From Arthrobacter sp. Hiyo4 (lineage in GTDB: Bacteria > Actinomycetota > Actinomycetes > Actinomycetales > Micrococcaceae), in assembly GCA_002370555.1 (NCBI GenBank), contig AP014718.1, positions 3,658,001-3,722,000 of the forward strand: DNA of 64,000 bases, written 5' to 3'. Positions 17,911 through 26,196 of the stretch are shown here, in pieces. The translations under genes and the position numbers were made by a program. Below the pieces are notes generated by a model. That model was not told the DNA's origin. It saw only the letters and a list, made by a program, of their open reading frames with translations, and searched no databases. Within the stretch, counting starts at the first letter, position 1; the number at the start of each line of letters is the position of its first letter.

Positions 17911-18560
17911 AGACGACATGCCCAACCGCACTTCGGCGCCGGAGCCGGCGGCCCGCCGGCGTATTCCTTGCACTTTCCGCTTGCCTCGCCCTGACGGGCT
18001 GCCAGATCAGTGGCACCACGAACGTACCGACCTCTCAAGGGAGCACCATGAGCACCTCAGAATTTTCCACCCTCGACGCTGCCGGCGTGGACCGAATCCG
18101 CGAATCCAAGTCCGCACGGCTGGACATGAGTTCGGGAAAGCTGGAAAAGGCTGCTGTCCGGGTCACGGAGGACAGTTATGGGCCCGAGATCAACACCAGG
18201 GACTCGGGCAAGATCCAGCTCACCATCGTTGCTCCGAGCGGCGAGATCAGTGGGGAAACGGACCGCATCCGATTGAACACCACGAACAAGCGGCCGGACT
18301 TCAGCGAGGTCACCTACTTCCTCACCGCTGGCTCTCCTGACGAGTACTTTGAGCTCATCCGGGACGGTGTGGCGCGGTACGGGATCGACGCCGACTCCGC
18401 CGAACGCTGGATCGCCGGTGCCCAGCGGGACCCGCAACGAAAGACCGATTTCTCCATCGCCTCCGGCACCTCCACTGGCCTGGACGTGAACTACGACCTC
18501 CGGTACGACGGAGTCAAGGACACCCAGGTGATCATGGTCCACGTCCGCCCCACGGACTGA
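17907..18560 (+). CDS. Lipoprotein coupled to the WXG-domain protein
   Basis: 217 residues, GTG start overlapping the previous stop. An Arg-rich N-terminus and hydrophobic segment end in the lipobox ALTGC at about residue 32, so it should be a membrane-anchored lipoprotein. The mature part is beta-rich (KLEKAAVRVTEDSYGPEINT, GLDVNYDLRYDGVKDTQVIM) and resembles no family I can name. Because it is translationally linked to the WXG-domain protein, it may bind, retain or neutralise that product at the cell surface; this is inference. It is intact. Confidence 0.65.
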   Translation: MKTTCPTALRRRSRRPAGVFLALSACLALTGCQISGTTNVPTSQGSTMSTSEFSTLDAAGVDRIRESKSARLDMSSGKLEKAAVRVTEDSYGPEINTRDSGKIQLTIVAPSGEISGETDRIRLNTTNKRPDFSEVTYFLTAGSPDEYFELIRDGVARYGIDADSAERWIAGAQRDPQRKTDFSIASGTSTGLDVNYDLRYDGVKDTQVIMVHVRPTD

Positions 18561-18597
18561 GGCAACGCAGGACGGGCGCATCTGGAGAGCACAAGCG

Positions 18598-19052
18598 CTA
18601 CAGCGGCGGGCCCGCATTGGCCTTGATGTTCTTCATCACCAGCGTGGACGTCAGCCGCTCAACCCCGGGCAGTGACGTGAGCTCGGCGTCGTAGAAGCGC
18701 TGGTAGCCGGGCAGGTCCTCGGCGATGACCTTCAACAGGTAGTCCGGGAGCCGAACAGCCGTTGCGCCTCCACAATGTTGGGGTTGTCCGCCACCCGGTT
18801 CTCGAAGATCTCCATGGTGGAGCGGTCCACCTGTCGCAAAGTCACAAACACGATGGCCTCGAAACCCAGCCCGACGGCGGCCGGATCGATGTCCGCCTTG
18901 TACCCGCGGATCACGCCCGACGCCTCCAAGTCCCGGAGCCTCCGGTGGCATGGCGCCACCGTGAGCCCGACCTTCGCGGCAAGCGCCGTGGCGGTCATCC
19001 GGCCATCTTCCTTGAGGTGGCGCAAAATATTTCTGTCAATGTGGTCAATCAC
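18598..19052 (-). CDS. Lrp/AsnC-family regulator (divergent from LysE exporter), frameshifted
   Basis: 151 residues when joined. HTH MIDHIDRNILRHLKEDGRMT and LAAKVGLTVAPCHRRLRDLE, then the RAM domain (FEAIVFVTLRQVDRSTMEIF, LTSLPGVERLTSTLVMKNIK). One G/C base is missing near 18745: ...VEAQRLFG must continue as PDYLLKVIAEDLPGYQRFYD. It is transcribed away from a LysE-type exporter with about 105 bases between starts. This is the classic arrangement for Lrp-type control of amino-acid export, in which the regulator senses the exported amino acid. Confidence 0.85.
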
Positions 19053-19157
19053 GCAAATATCTTACCAATTCGGAGTCAACTTGGGCGAAAAGGGTAAGCA
19101 CTTATGGCCCAAAACTTCATAAGGTTTGTCCTGTACCCCATCGGACAGGAGCCCGCC

Positions 19158-19811
19158 ATGAATCCCCAGCTGTTTTTCGCCTTTATCGTGGTTGCTGTTG
19201 CCCTCGCCTGCACCCCCGGAGTGGACTGGGCCTACTCCATCACGGCTGGTCTGCGGCAGCGCAGCTTCGTCCCGGCCGTGGCCGGACTCTGCGGCGGCTA
19301 CCTCCTGCACACACTGCTGATGGTGGCAGGCCTCGCGGCCCTGCTGTCCGGCCTGCCCGGCGTCCTGGGCTGGCTGACTGTGGCGGGCGCGGGCTACCTG
19401 CTGTGGCTGGGCATCAGCACCCTCCGCTCCTGGCGCGAAGCCTCCTTCAGTGCGGCAGACGCCGTCGGGAAGCCCACCAACCAGCTCCGCACCTTCCTTC
19501 AGGGCATGGGAACCAGCGGCATCAACCCCAAGGGGCTGCTGTTCTACGTGGCGCTGGTGCCGCAGTTCGTCAGCCCGGAGGCCTCACTCCCGGTCCCCGT
19601 CCAGTCCGGCCTGCTGGGCCTGACGTTTGTCCTGCTGGCCGGGACCGTCTACACTTGTGTGGCACTGCTGGCCCGCAAGCTCCTGCAGTCCCGGCCCGGC
19701 GCCGCGCGGACGGTCACCCTGGCCAGCGGCATCATCATGGTTGCCCTCGGCGTAGTGCTCCTCTCAGAGCAGCTGGTTCCGCTGGTTGCAGGGCTTACGC
19801 AGCAAACCTAG
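19158..19811 (+). CDS. LysE/RhtB-family amino-acid exporter
   Basis: 217 residues, intact, with about six hydrophobic segments. The N-terminus MNPQLFFAFIVVAVALACTP has the family pattern (...TPGVDWAYSITAGLRQ) and a mid-protein loop GTSGINPKGLLFYVALVPQF matches the NPK motif of RhtB transporters. It exports an amino acid or derivative from the cytoplasm. AGGAG at 19146-19150 supports ATG 19158 over the upstream ATG at 19104. Control by the divergent Lrp gene is likely. The 3' end overlaps the convergent SnoaL-like gene by four bases. Confidence 0.85.
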   Translation: MNPQLFFAFIVVAVALACTPGVDWAYSITAGLRQRSFVPAVAGLCGGYLLHTLLMVAGLAALLSGLPGVLGWLTVAGAGYLLWLGISTLRSWREASFSAADAVGKPTNQLRTFLQGMGTSGINPKGLLFYVALVPQFVSPEASLPVPVQSGLLGLTFVLLAGTVYTCVALLARKLLQSRPGAARTVTLASGIIMVALGVVLLSEQLVPLVAGLTQQT

Positions 19812-20182
19812 GCCTTGCGCTCCATAAACCATTCCGTGAACTCCGACGCCCTTCCGTCCGGTTCGAGGCGGATGACCCACAGGTTGTCGTAGCTGGGATT
19901 ATCGCCGAGGTAATCCGTGAAGCCCTGCACAAAGACCAGGCCGCCGTCGGTGCCGGGCCCGTTCTCCCCCAACAGGGTCCAGTCAAAGGTCCAGTTCCCG
20001 GGATCGTCCCGCGCCTCCAGCCAGCCGGCCACGATCTGCTCGCGGCCCCGCCATGCGTCGGCATCGTGCGGCCGGGTGGCGTAGACGGCTTCCTCGGTGA
20101 ACAGTGCCCTGATGTCCTCCGGGTTGTTGGAGGTCCACGCCGCGATGTACTTTTCCATCCAGGACCGCACTGCGTCGCTCAT
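19808..20182 (-). CDS. SnoaL/NTF2-like domain protein
   Basis: 124 residues with the cone-shaped NTF2 fold pattern: an N-terminal helix (AVRSWMEKYIAAWTSNNPED), DIRALFTEEAVYATRPHD, then strands ending in LWVIRLEPDGRASEFTEWFM. Family members include polyketide cyclases, isomerases and many proteins of unknown role. GGAGG just upstream of the ATG at 20182 fixes the start. It lies between the convergent LysE gene and a same-strand hypothetical 106 bases upstream. Intact; no substrate can be predicted. Confidence 0.75.
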   Translation of the reverse strand: MSDAVRSWMEKYIAAWTSNNPEDIRALFTEEAVYATRPHDADAWRGREQIVAGWLEARDDPGNWTFDWTLLGENGPGTDGGLVFVQGFTDYLGDNPSYDNLWVIRLEPDGRASEFTEWFMERKA

Positions 20183-20288
20183 GCCTCCGTTGTACTCCGG
20201 GGCGGCCCGGTCCACAAGGCGGGTCCACGAGGCACCTCCACCAGGCAAATCCATAAGGCAAGTCCACCAGGCCGCCCGCGCCCGAAGC

Positions 20289-21254
20289 CTATTTCCCGTC
20301 CAGGTTTTCCCACTCCTGCTCCCACAGCCGGCGCTCGTCGATGTCCTTGCGGATGACTTCGAACGTTTCCAGCTCCGCCGGCCGGCCGCGGAGCCAGTCC
20401 CGCGGGTTGAGGGATTTGCGCCCGTTGTCGAGCACCAGCAGGGCACGGTCCGTGAGGGCGTCATTGCGGAGCACCACATCTGTTTTCCGACGGCGGAGCA
20501 CCTCCTTCAGGGCTTCGTGCGCCTTTGTGTGAGCGCCGAGCCGCCGGAGCGCGCGCCCGCGGAGCAGCAGCAGGGCGGCCGAGAGGTCGTCGGAGTTCAG
20601 CAGCCCCTCCGTCCAGATCACCACTTCCTTGTCCCGTCCCAGCGCGAACGCCAGTGCGCAGCGGGCCAGGGCTGAAGGCAACGACGGCGGCAGCCCGGCC
20701 ACCGTCTGCAGCGCGGCTTCCAGCTGGCCCGTCTCCCGCAAGGAGTGCGACAGGGCCAGGAAGACCGATTCCTGGCTGAACAGCACGGGGACCTCGATGC
20801 GCTCGGCGACCTCCACCCGGGTGACCACGCGCGTGAGATAGGTGGCCGCATACTGGTTGGCGTCGTCGCCGTTCCTGATGGACAGGCCGCGCTGAAGGAG
20901 TTCGGACGCACGCAGGTAGCCGCCGTGCTGGTACGCCAGGAGCCCGGCCATAACGGAGCAGAGCCCCGCCCAGCCCGGATACATGCGGCCCACGGCGATC
21001 AGCCGCTCAGGTTCCCTGCTGGTGAAGATGGCATCGTGGACCGCTTTGGGCGCCTTGCCCGGCATCCGCTTGAGCCTGGGGACCTCGCCGTCCACGGCAA
21101 TCAGCGCGGCATCCCGGCCGCCCAGCACACCGTGGATCAGCCCGCCCACACTGCCGGCGAGCTCCCGGACAGGGGTCTGCAGGTGGGCGTTCCCGAACGG
21201 CGTCAGGTCACGGGTGTCCCGGTAGATCGGTCCTCTGGCATCCCCCGCGGTCAT
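20289..21254 (-). CDS. Conserved hypothetical with helical-repeat (TPR-like) middle
   Basis: 321 residues, intact. No signal peptide. Residues ~100-250 contain successive Ala/Leu-rich helix pairs (AGLLAYQHGGYLRASELLQR, LSHSLRETGQLEAALQTVAG, ALLLLRGRALRRLGAHTKAH) that look like TPR repeats. The C-terminus is charged (RRLWEQEWENLDGK) and includes a segment GRKSLNPRDWLRGRPAELET. I do not recognise a named family. The overall layout recalls actinobacterial proteins associated with phage-shock or secretion clusters, but nothing nearby supports that. A protein-interaction role is the most that can be said. Confidence 0.6.
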   Translation of the reverse strand: MTAGDARGPIYRDTRDLTPFGNAHLQTPVRELAGSVGGLIHGVLGGRDAALIAVDGEVPRLKRMPGKAPKAVHDAIFTSREPERLIAVGRMYPGWAGLCSVMAGLLAYQHGGYLRASELLQRGLSIRNGDDANQYAATYLTRVVTRVEVAERIEVPVLFSQESVFLALSHSLRETGQLEAALQTVAGLPPSLPSALARCALAFALGRDKEVVIWTEGLLNSDDLSAALLLLRGRALRRLGAHTKAHEALKEVLRRRKTDVVLRNDALTDRALLVLDNGRKSLNPRDWLRGRPAELETFEVIRKDIDERRLWEQEWENLDGK

Positions 21255-21302
21255 CTCTCCATGCTACGTGGCGGACCTATGTGCACGGCCTACTTGCACG
21301 CC

Positions 21303-21802
21303 TTACGTGGCCGCCTCTACCCAGAGCCCGATCACCCAGGTGCTGGCTGCCAGGCACGCCAGCCCGAACTCCGCCAGCATGCCCAGCCCGGTCGCTTTGA
21401 GGGCGGCCCAACTGGTGGACGTTGCCGTGCCGAGGTTCCGGGTCCGGAGGAATTCGCCGAGCAGCAGGCCCACGGCGAAACCCACAAAGAGCCCACCACC
21501 GGGATGACAAACATGCCGGCCACACCCGCCGCCAGGCCGATCACCACGCTGCGGCTGGGGATGCTGTGCTGCCTGAGTTTCCGTCCGGTCAGCACCGCGC
21601 TGGCGGCCATGCCGGCCAGCACAAACACCATCCCCACCGCGAAGACCACCCACCCCGTGGTCCCGGCACCGCCCCAGATTGCCCACGCCAGCAGGCTGAG
21701 CCCGATCAGGAAGCTGCCGGGCAGGATGGGGATGATGGTGCCCGCCACGCCCACCAGGATCGCCAGGCCGCACAGGATGCTCACCACGGTTTCGGAGTTC
21801 AT
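21303..21802 (-). CDS. DUF456 membrane protein, frameshifted
   Basis: About 166 residues when joined, with five or so hydrophobic segments. The start MNSETVVSILCGLAILVGVA, then TIIPILPGSFLIGLSLLAWA, and the later GLAAGVAGMFVIPVVG continuing as LFVGFAVGLLLGEFLRTRN match DUF456, a small integral membrane family of unknown role rich in Gly. One base is missing near 21490 (after ...VIPVVG). It is upstream of the repeat-like hypothetical on the same strand, 48 bases away, so the two may be co-transcribed. Confidence 0.75.
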
Positions 21803-21860
21803 GAGCCCCAGTTTAGGGCGGTGCAGCGGTGAGCTTCGCAGGTTAACTCGACACGTAACT

Positions 21861-21905
21861 CCCGACGGCGGCGTCTCCCCTGCGCGAGGAGGCACCGCCG
21901 TCGGG
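21861..21905 (-). terminator. Hairpin downstream of malic enzyme
   Basis: Perfect 11-base arms CCCGACGGCGG (21861-21871) and CCGCCGTCGGG (21895-21905) around a 23-base loop, 28 bases past the malic enzyme stop on the minus strand. The stem is very GC-rich with no long U-tract, as is usual for actinobacterial terminators. Confidence 0.6.
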
Positions 21906-21932
21906 CGTTGTGGCAGTGTGTGGCTGCGGAGG

Positions 21933-23132
21933 TTACTCGGCTTCCACGGCTGCGGCTACGGCGGCCGTCACCGCCGGGGCAACGCGCGGATCCAGCGGGC
22001 TGGGCACGATGTAGTCCACGGAAAGGTCAGCTTCCGCGAGTTCGGCGATGGCACGGGCTGCTGCCAGCTTCATGGCAGGTGTGATCCGCCGGGCGCCGGC
22101 GTCCAGCGCGCCGCGGAAGATTCCGGGGAAGGCCAGGACGTTGTTGATCTGGTTGGGGAAGTCGCTCCGGCCGGTGGCCACCACGGCGGCGTACTTGGCG
22201 GCCACCTCGGGCAGGACTTCGGGGTCCGGGTTGGAGAGGGCGAACACGATGGAATCGGCGTTCATCAGCAACAGGTGCGCCTCGTCCAGCTTCGAGGAGG
22301 AAACCCCGATGAACACGTCAGCGCCGAGCAGCGCTTCGCCCGGGCCGCCGGTGACGCTGCGGGGGTTGCTGCGCTGTGCCATCTGGGACTTTTTGCTCTG
22401 CGGGTCGGCGGCGATGTCGGCCCGCTCGCGGTTGATGACGCCCTTGGAGTCGAGCAGGACAACATCCGTGATGCCGGCGGCGAGCAGGATTTCGGCGACG
22501 GCGATGCCTGCGGCTCCGGCGCCGGAAACGACCACCCGGAGGTCTGCGAGTTCGCGGCCGGTGACCTTGGCGGCGTTCGTCAGGGCGGCGAGGGCAACCA
22601 CCGCGGTGCCGTGCTGGTCATCGTGCATGACCGGGCAGTCCAGCGCCTCGATCAGCTTCTCCTCCAGCTCGAAGCAACGCGGGGCCGAGATGTCCTCAAG
22701 GTTGACGGCGCCGAAGCTGGGGCGGAGGCGGACCAGGGTTTCCACGATCTCGTCAACGTCCGTCGTGTTCAGGACCAGGGGAATGGAATCCAGCTCGCCG
22801 AACGTCTTGAACAGGGCGGACTTGCCCTCCATCACAGGCAGGGATGCGGCGGCGCCGATGTTGCCCAGGCCCAGCACCGCGGTGCCGTCGCTGACCACAA
22901 CCACCAGGCGCTGCGCCCAGGTGAGGGTCTTGGCGAGTTCCGGGTTGTTGTGGATGGCACGGCTGACCTCGGCCACACCGGGGGTGTAGGCGATGGACAG
23001 GTCGCGCTTGTTGGACAGCGGGACCGTGCTGGTCACGGAGAGCTTCCCGCCCTGGTGGGCGTCGAAGATCTCGGCCTCGCTCAGGGCAGTGGCTGCTGAA
23101 TTGTCGGTGGGTGCGATTACGTCAATGGACAC
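21933..23132 (-). CDS. NAD(P)-dependent malic enzyme
   Basis: 399 residues, intact, the short bacterial form without a phosphotransacetylase domain. It decarboxylates malate to pyruvate in the cytoplasm. Seen: SIAYTPGVAEVSRAIHNNPE (catalytic Tyr region), AVLGLGNIGAAASLPVMEGK, the metal-site DDQHGTAVV, Rossmann loop VVVSGAGAAGIAVAEILLAA and NNVLAFPGIFRGALDAGARR. AGGAG at 23141-23145 sits eight bases before GTG 23132, which fixes the start against longer in-frame alternatives. Its upstream region carries a CRP-type site and operator palindromes, so carbon control is likely. Cofactor choice (NAD or NADP) cannot be read with confidence. Confidence 0.88.
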   Translation of the reverse strand: MSIDVIAPTDNSAATALSEAEIFDAHQGGKLSVTSTVPLSNKRDLSIAYTPGVAEVSRAIHNNPELAKTLTWAQRLVVVVSDGTAVLGLGNIGAAASLPVMEGKSALFKTFGELDSIPLVLNTTDVDEIVETLVRLRPSFGAVNLEDISAPRCFELEEKLIEALDCPVMHDDQHGTAVVALAALTNAAKVTGRELADLRVVVSGAGAAGIAVAEILLAAGITDVVLLDSKGVINRERADIAADPQSKKSQMAQRSNPRSVTGGPGEALLGADVFIGVSSSKLDEAHLLLMNADSIVFALSNPDPEVLPEVAAKYAAVVATGRSDFPNQINNVLAFPGIFRGALDAGARRITPAMKLAAARAIAELAEADLSVDYIVPSPLDPRVAPAVTAAVAAAVEAE

Positions 23133-23363
23133 GTCGTTGTCTCCTGGGGCTAGCCGTGGGCGCACGGCGCAGAAAGGCTCAAGCACAGGGAGGCTCAAGG
23201 TTGGAATTCGTCGCTTCTTGGGCCCAATGGTGGCGGGCCGGGGTGAAGCCCTTGCAGATGCTGGTTGCCAGCCACTCCGGTCCTGCAATACTAAACAGCG
23301 ATGGCGGGCCAAAAATGCATTTGGGCGCCTCAGGGCATGACAAATCGTTTAATCAGGCCGTTT

Positions 23364-23379
23364 TGTGATCCACATCACG
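23364..23379. promoter_or_regulatory. CRP/GlxR-type binding site upstream of malic enzyme
   Basis: TGTGATCCACATCACG fits TGTGA-N6-TCACA at 9 of 10 informative positions. It lies about 232 bases upstream of the malic enzyme GTG and 39 bases past the end of the TetR gene, in the only AT-rich stretch of that gap. Confidence 0.6.
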
Positions 23380-23402
23380 TATAAAGACGTATTTATTGGC
23401 TT

Positions 23403-23418
23403 ACTGGTCTAGACCAGT
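23403..23418. promoter_or_regulatory. 16-base perfect palindrome (operator candidate)
   Basis: ACTGGTCTAGACCAGT is a perfect palindrome that touches the last base of the TetR gene. A 14/16 copy, ACTGGACCAGACCAGT, lies inside that gene at 23531-23546, 128 bases away. TGGTC...GACCA fits FCD-type GntR operators, or it may be the target of the TetR protein itself. Confidence 0.5.
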
Positions 23419-24026
23419 TACGCCGATCGGTGGGCAGCGCGGGCCCCGGAAGCTACCGGAGCAAGCAGGGTGCAGGCCTTTTTGAGGTCTTCTTCGGCCT
23501 CAAAGAGCGAGAGCCGGCGATTGCGGACTGACTGGACCAGACCAGTGACGGTCAGCAGGAGCACGCGGGCCGCCACGGCGTCGTCGGAGGCGGTGGCTAC
23601 GGCCGTTTCGCTCAGGGCATCGATTTCATGCAGGAGCGCCGTGGTGTCCTTGTCTTTGAGGTACACGCAGCGGGTCAGGCACTGCTCGACGGCGGGCTGC
23701 ATCACGCGCATATGGAAGATCTCCATCACCACGCCGGTGAGGGCCCGGCCGCCGAAGCTGGCCGCTGACGTGCGGGCCCTGCCCTGCAGCTCGTCCAGCT
23801 GCTGGCGGTAGAGGGACAGCATCAGGTGGTTGGCGGTGGGGAAATAGCGGTAGACGGTGCCCAGCGGCACGCCGGACTTTTCCGAAATTTCCGCGAGGTC
23901 CACGGACTCCAGCCCCTTGCGGGCAAACCCTGCGGCAGATTCAAGGACGCGCGTGTAGCGCAGCCGTTGGCGCGGCGTGGAGGGCCGGGCGGCCATGGAC
24001 GGATGGGCTGAAAGGGTCTCGGGCAT
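23418..24026 (-). CDS. TetR-family regulator
   Basis: 202 residues, intact. N-terminal HTH at about residues 18-70 (RYTRVLESAAGFARKGLESV, EISEKSGVPLGTVYRYFPTA), followed by a helical ligand domain with QPAVEQCLTRCVYLKDKDTT. The recognition region resembles the KstR-like group of actinobacterial TetR proteins, though the operators seen here do not match known KstR sites. It lies between an MFS transporter gene (upstream, same strand) and malic enzyme (downstream), so either may be its target. The first methionine at 24026 or that at 23996 could start the protein. Confidence 0.8.
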   Translation of the reverse strand: MPETLSAHPSMAARPSTPRQRLRYTRVLESAAGFARKGLESVDLAEISEKSGVPLGTVYRYFPTANHLMLSLYRQQLDELQGRARTSAASFGGRALTGVVMEIFHMRVMQPAVEQCLTRCVYLKDKDTTALLHEIDALSETAVATASDDAVAARVLLLTVTGLVQSVRNRRLSLFEAEEDLKKACTLLAPVASGARAAHRSA

Positions 24027-24128
24027 CAGGATTCCGGGGTTGTGTTCCTATGGTGCAGCGGCAGGGAGAGTCCTCATCCCGTTTGCCTGCAGTCCGCCTT
24101 AACTATACGGCACCGGCAAAGGCCGTAG

Positions 24129-25432
24129 TCAGTCGACCCCCTTGATTTTGACAACGAACACGGCTCCCAGCAGGCCGATGACGGCCGCCGTGACGAACAG
24201 CGTGAGGTACCCCCCGAAGTACGTCACGGACAGGAATGCGAGGACGGGCGCGAACACCTGAGGCAGCGAGTTGGCCACGTTGATGACTCCCATATCCTTG
24301 CCCGGTCAGCGGCCCGCGGCAGCACCTGCGTCAGCAACGCGAAGTCGACGGCAAGGTAGGCGCCGAACCCCACGCCCAGGATGCCGGCCCCGATAAGGGC
24401 GCCGGTCCACACAGGGAAAAAGGCCATGGTCAGTCCCGCCGCGGCAATGATGGCGGAAGACCCGATCACAAACGGTTTCCGCCGGCCCAGCCGGTCGCTC
24501 CACGGCCCCGCTATCACCGCGGTAATCATCACCATCACCGCGTAAATGCCGGTCAGGGTCAGGACCCCCAGGGCCGGGTCCTCGTGTTTAAGGACGTCCC
24601 GCAGGAAAAAGAGCAGGTAGACGATGGTCATCTGGTTGCAGACGTTGACCAGGAAGCGGGTGAGCCAGGCCCAGGCGAAGTCCGGGTGGCGGGCAGGGCT
24701 GATCCAGAAGCCGCGCAGGAAGCTGCCCCAGGTGAACGGCGGCCGGAGCTCCCTGGGCAGCGGAGGATCATTCCGGTGGAAGAGGTACGGCAGCACGGAG
24801 AACAGCAGGGCGGCCGCACACATGGTGTACCCCACCATAAAGTTTCCCGAGACCACCGCACCGAACACCGCGCCGAGGAGGATGCCCACCGTCTGGCCCA
24901 TCGCCGCCAGGCCGCCCACGCCGCCACGCTGCAGCACCGGCACCCGGTCCGGGACTGCCGCGGTGATCGCGGCATACGCAGCGTTGGCACCCAGCTGGAC
25001 CAGGCACCAGAAGAGGACCATGAGGGCCACGGCCGTGGCTCCGGACATCGCCAGCAAGGCGGCAGTGGCCAGGATGGCGCCCGCCAGGACCCAGGGCGCA
25101 CGCCGGCCGAAGCCGGAGACCGTCCGGTCGGACAGTGCACCGAACAGCGGATTGGCCACCAGCGACACGGCGGCGCCACACCCGGTCACGAGGGACAGGA
25201 TGGCTTCCTTGTTGGCCTCGTCGATGCCGATGGCCTGCTGGCCGATAAAAACGTTGATGGGGCCGAAGAACGCGGCGTTGATGCCCACGTTGACCAGCAC
25301 CAGCCCGGTCACCCAGCGCGCGGTGACCTTCTGCGTCGGCTCGGCGAGCGCCGCCGTCGGGCTTTCCGGGGCCGCTCCGGGAACCGATGCAGCGCTGGGA
25401 TCCGGTGCTGCGGGTGTGTCGGACAGGCTCAT
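24129..25432 (-). CDS. MFS transporter (12 TM, sugar/cation-symporter type), frameshifted
   Basis: About 434 residues when joined. A Pro/Ala-rich cytoplasmic head of ~35 residues precedes about twelve hydrophobic segments. Motif-A-like loops read NPLFGALSDRTVSGFGRRAP and IAGPWSDRLGRRKPFVIG. The layout (SDRT...GRRAPW) resembles sugar MFS transporters of the SLC45/GPH-like type. One G is missing near 24303: RAADRG must continue KDMGVINVANSLPQVFAPVL and end VFVVKIKGVD. The cargo is unknown. Divergent from the RraA-like gene, same strand as TetR and malic enzyme. Confidence 0.75.
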
Positions 25433-25566
25433 GCTGGTTCCCCCTGGAACGGTTGGTGATTCTGAAAATCAGACTATCGTGGGCTGCATCGCACCGCTTG
25501 TCATACGGCACGTGCCATGTGGCCATGGACAGCGCGGAGCCCGCCACGACAACCCCTGGAGATCCA

Positions 25567-26062
25567 ATGACCGCATCTGCTGGAAGCAACACCATCCGCC
25601 CGTCAACACCGCCGACCTCTACGACGAGCGCGGTGAGGATCTGGCGTCAGTATCACTCCAGTTCCAGTCGCTCGGCGGCCGGTCACACTTCAGCGGCCGG
25701 TGCGGACCATCCGCTGCTTCCAGGACAACGCCCTGGTCAAGGCCACCCTGGCCACGCCGGGCAATGGCGCCGTGCTGGTGGTGGACGGCGGAGGTTCGCT
25801 GGGCACCGCCCTGATGGGGGACATGATCGCCGAGAGCGCCGTGGCGAACGGCTGGGCCGGCGTCGTGATTAACGGCGCCATCCGCGACCGCGAGGCGATC
25901 GCCCAGCTGGATCTCGGCGTCAAGGCGCTGGGCAGCAACCCGCGCAAGAGCGCCAAGGCCGGCGCCGGTGAGGTTGACATGGATGTAGTGCTCGACGGCG
26001 TGACCTTCCGTCCCGGCGCCACGGTCTGGTGCGATCCGGACGGCATCCTCGTGGAGCGCTGA
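25567..26062 (+). CDS. RraA-family protein (aldolase/RNase E regulator fold), two frameshifts
   Basis: 165 residues when joined, the usual RraA length. The start reads [12 protein letters not shown], then [20 protein letters not shown], then [20 protein letters not shown], and the hallmark [20 protein letters not shown] with [20 protein letters not shown]. Family members are either inhibitors of RNase E or HMG/oxaloacetate aldolases. The G-x-R-D segment (NGAIRD) and the divalent-metal Asp are present, so aldolase activity is possible. A C is missing near 25600 and another near 25692. GGAG precedes ATG 25567. Annotation as MenG or dimethylmenaquinone methyltransferase would be an old misnomer. 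Confidence 0.85.
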
Positions 26063-26141
26063 TCGGGGTCCTCCAGCTTGGGGAGTCCGTGGGGCCAGTC
26101 CGGAAGAAATCTCTGGCAGCGGGAATGAAACGCGAACTAAC

Positions 26142-26162
26142 ATAGTTACTGAAAGCAACTAT
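26142..26162. promoter_or_regulatory. MarR-type operator before the drug exporter
   Basis: ATAGTTACT-GAA-AGCAACTAT, 9-base arms matching at 8 of 9, lies 35 bases before ATG 26197, in the position of a promoter-overlapping repressor site. The ATAGTTGC half-site is typical of MarR-family operators. No marR gene is adjacent. Confidence 0.55.
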
Positions 26163-26196
26163 CGAGCGTGATCCCTTTTCTTTCCTGGAGTAGCCC

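Noticed and set aside
20745..23099. Open frame of 784 codons on the plus strand opposite the malic enzyme region
   Set aside because: It is the complement of real minus-strand genes in GC-rich DNA. Composition is Gly/Arg/His/Gln-biased with no recognisable domain.
25507..25516. GGCACGTGCC palindrome upstream of the RraA-like gene as an operator
   Set aside because: Ten-base GC-rich palindromes are frequent by chance in this DNA and no second copy was found.
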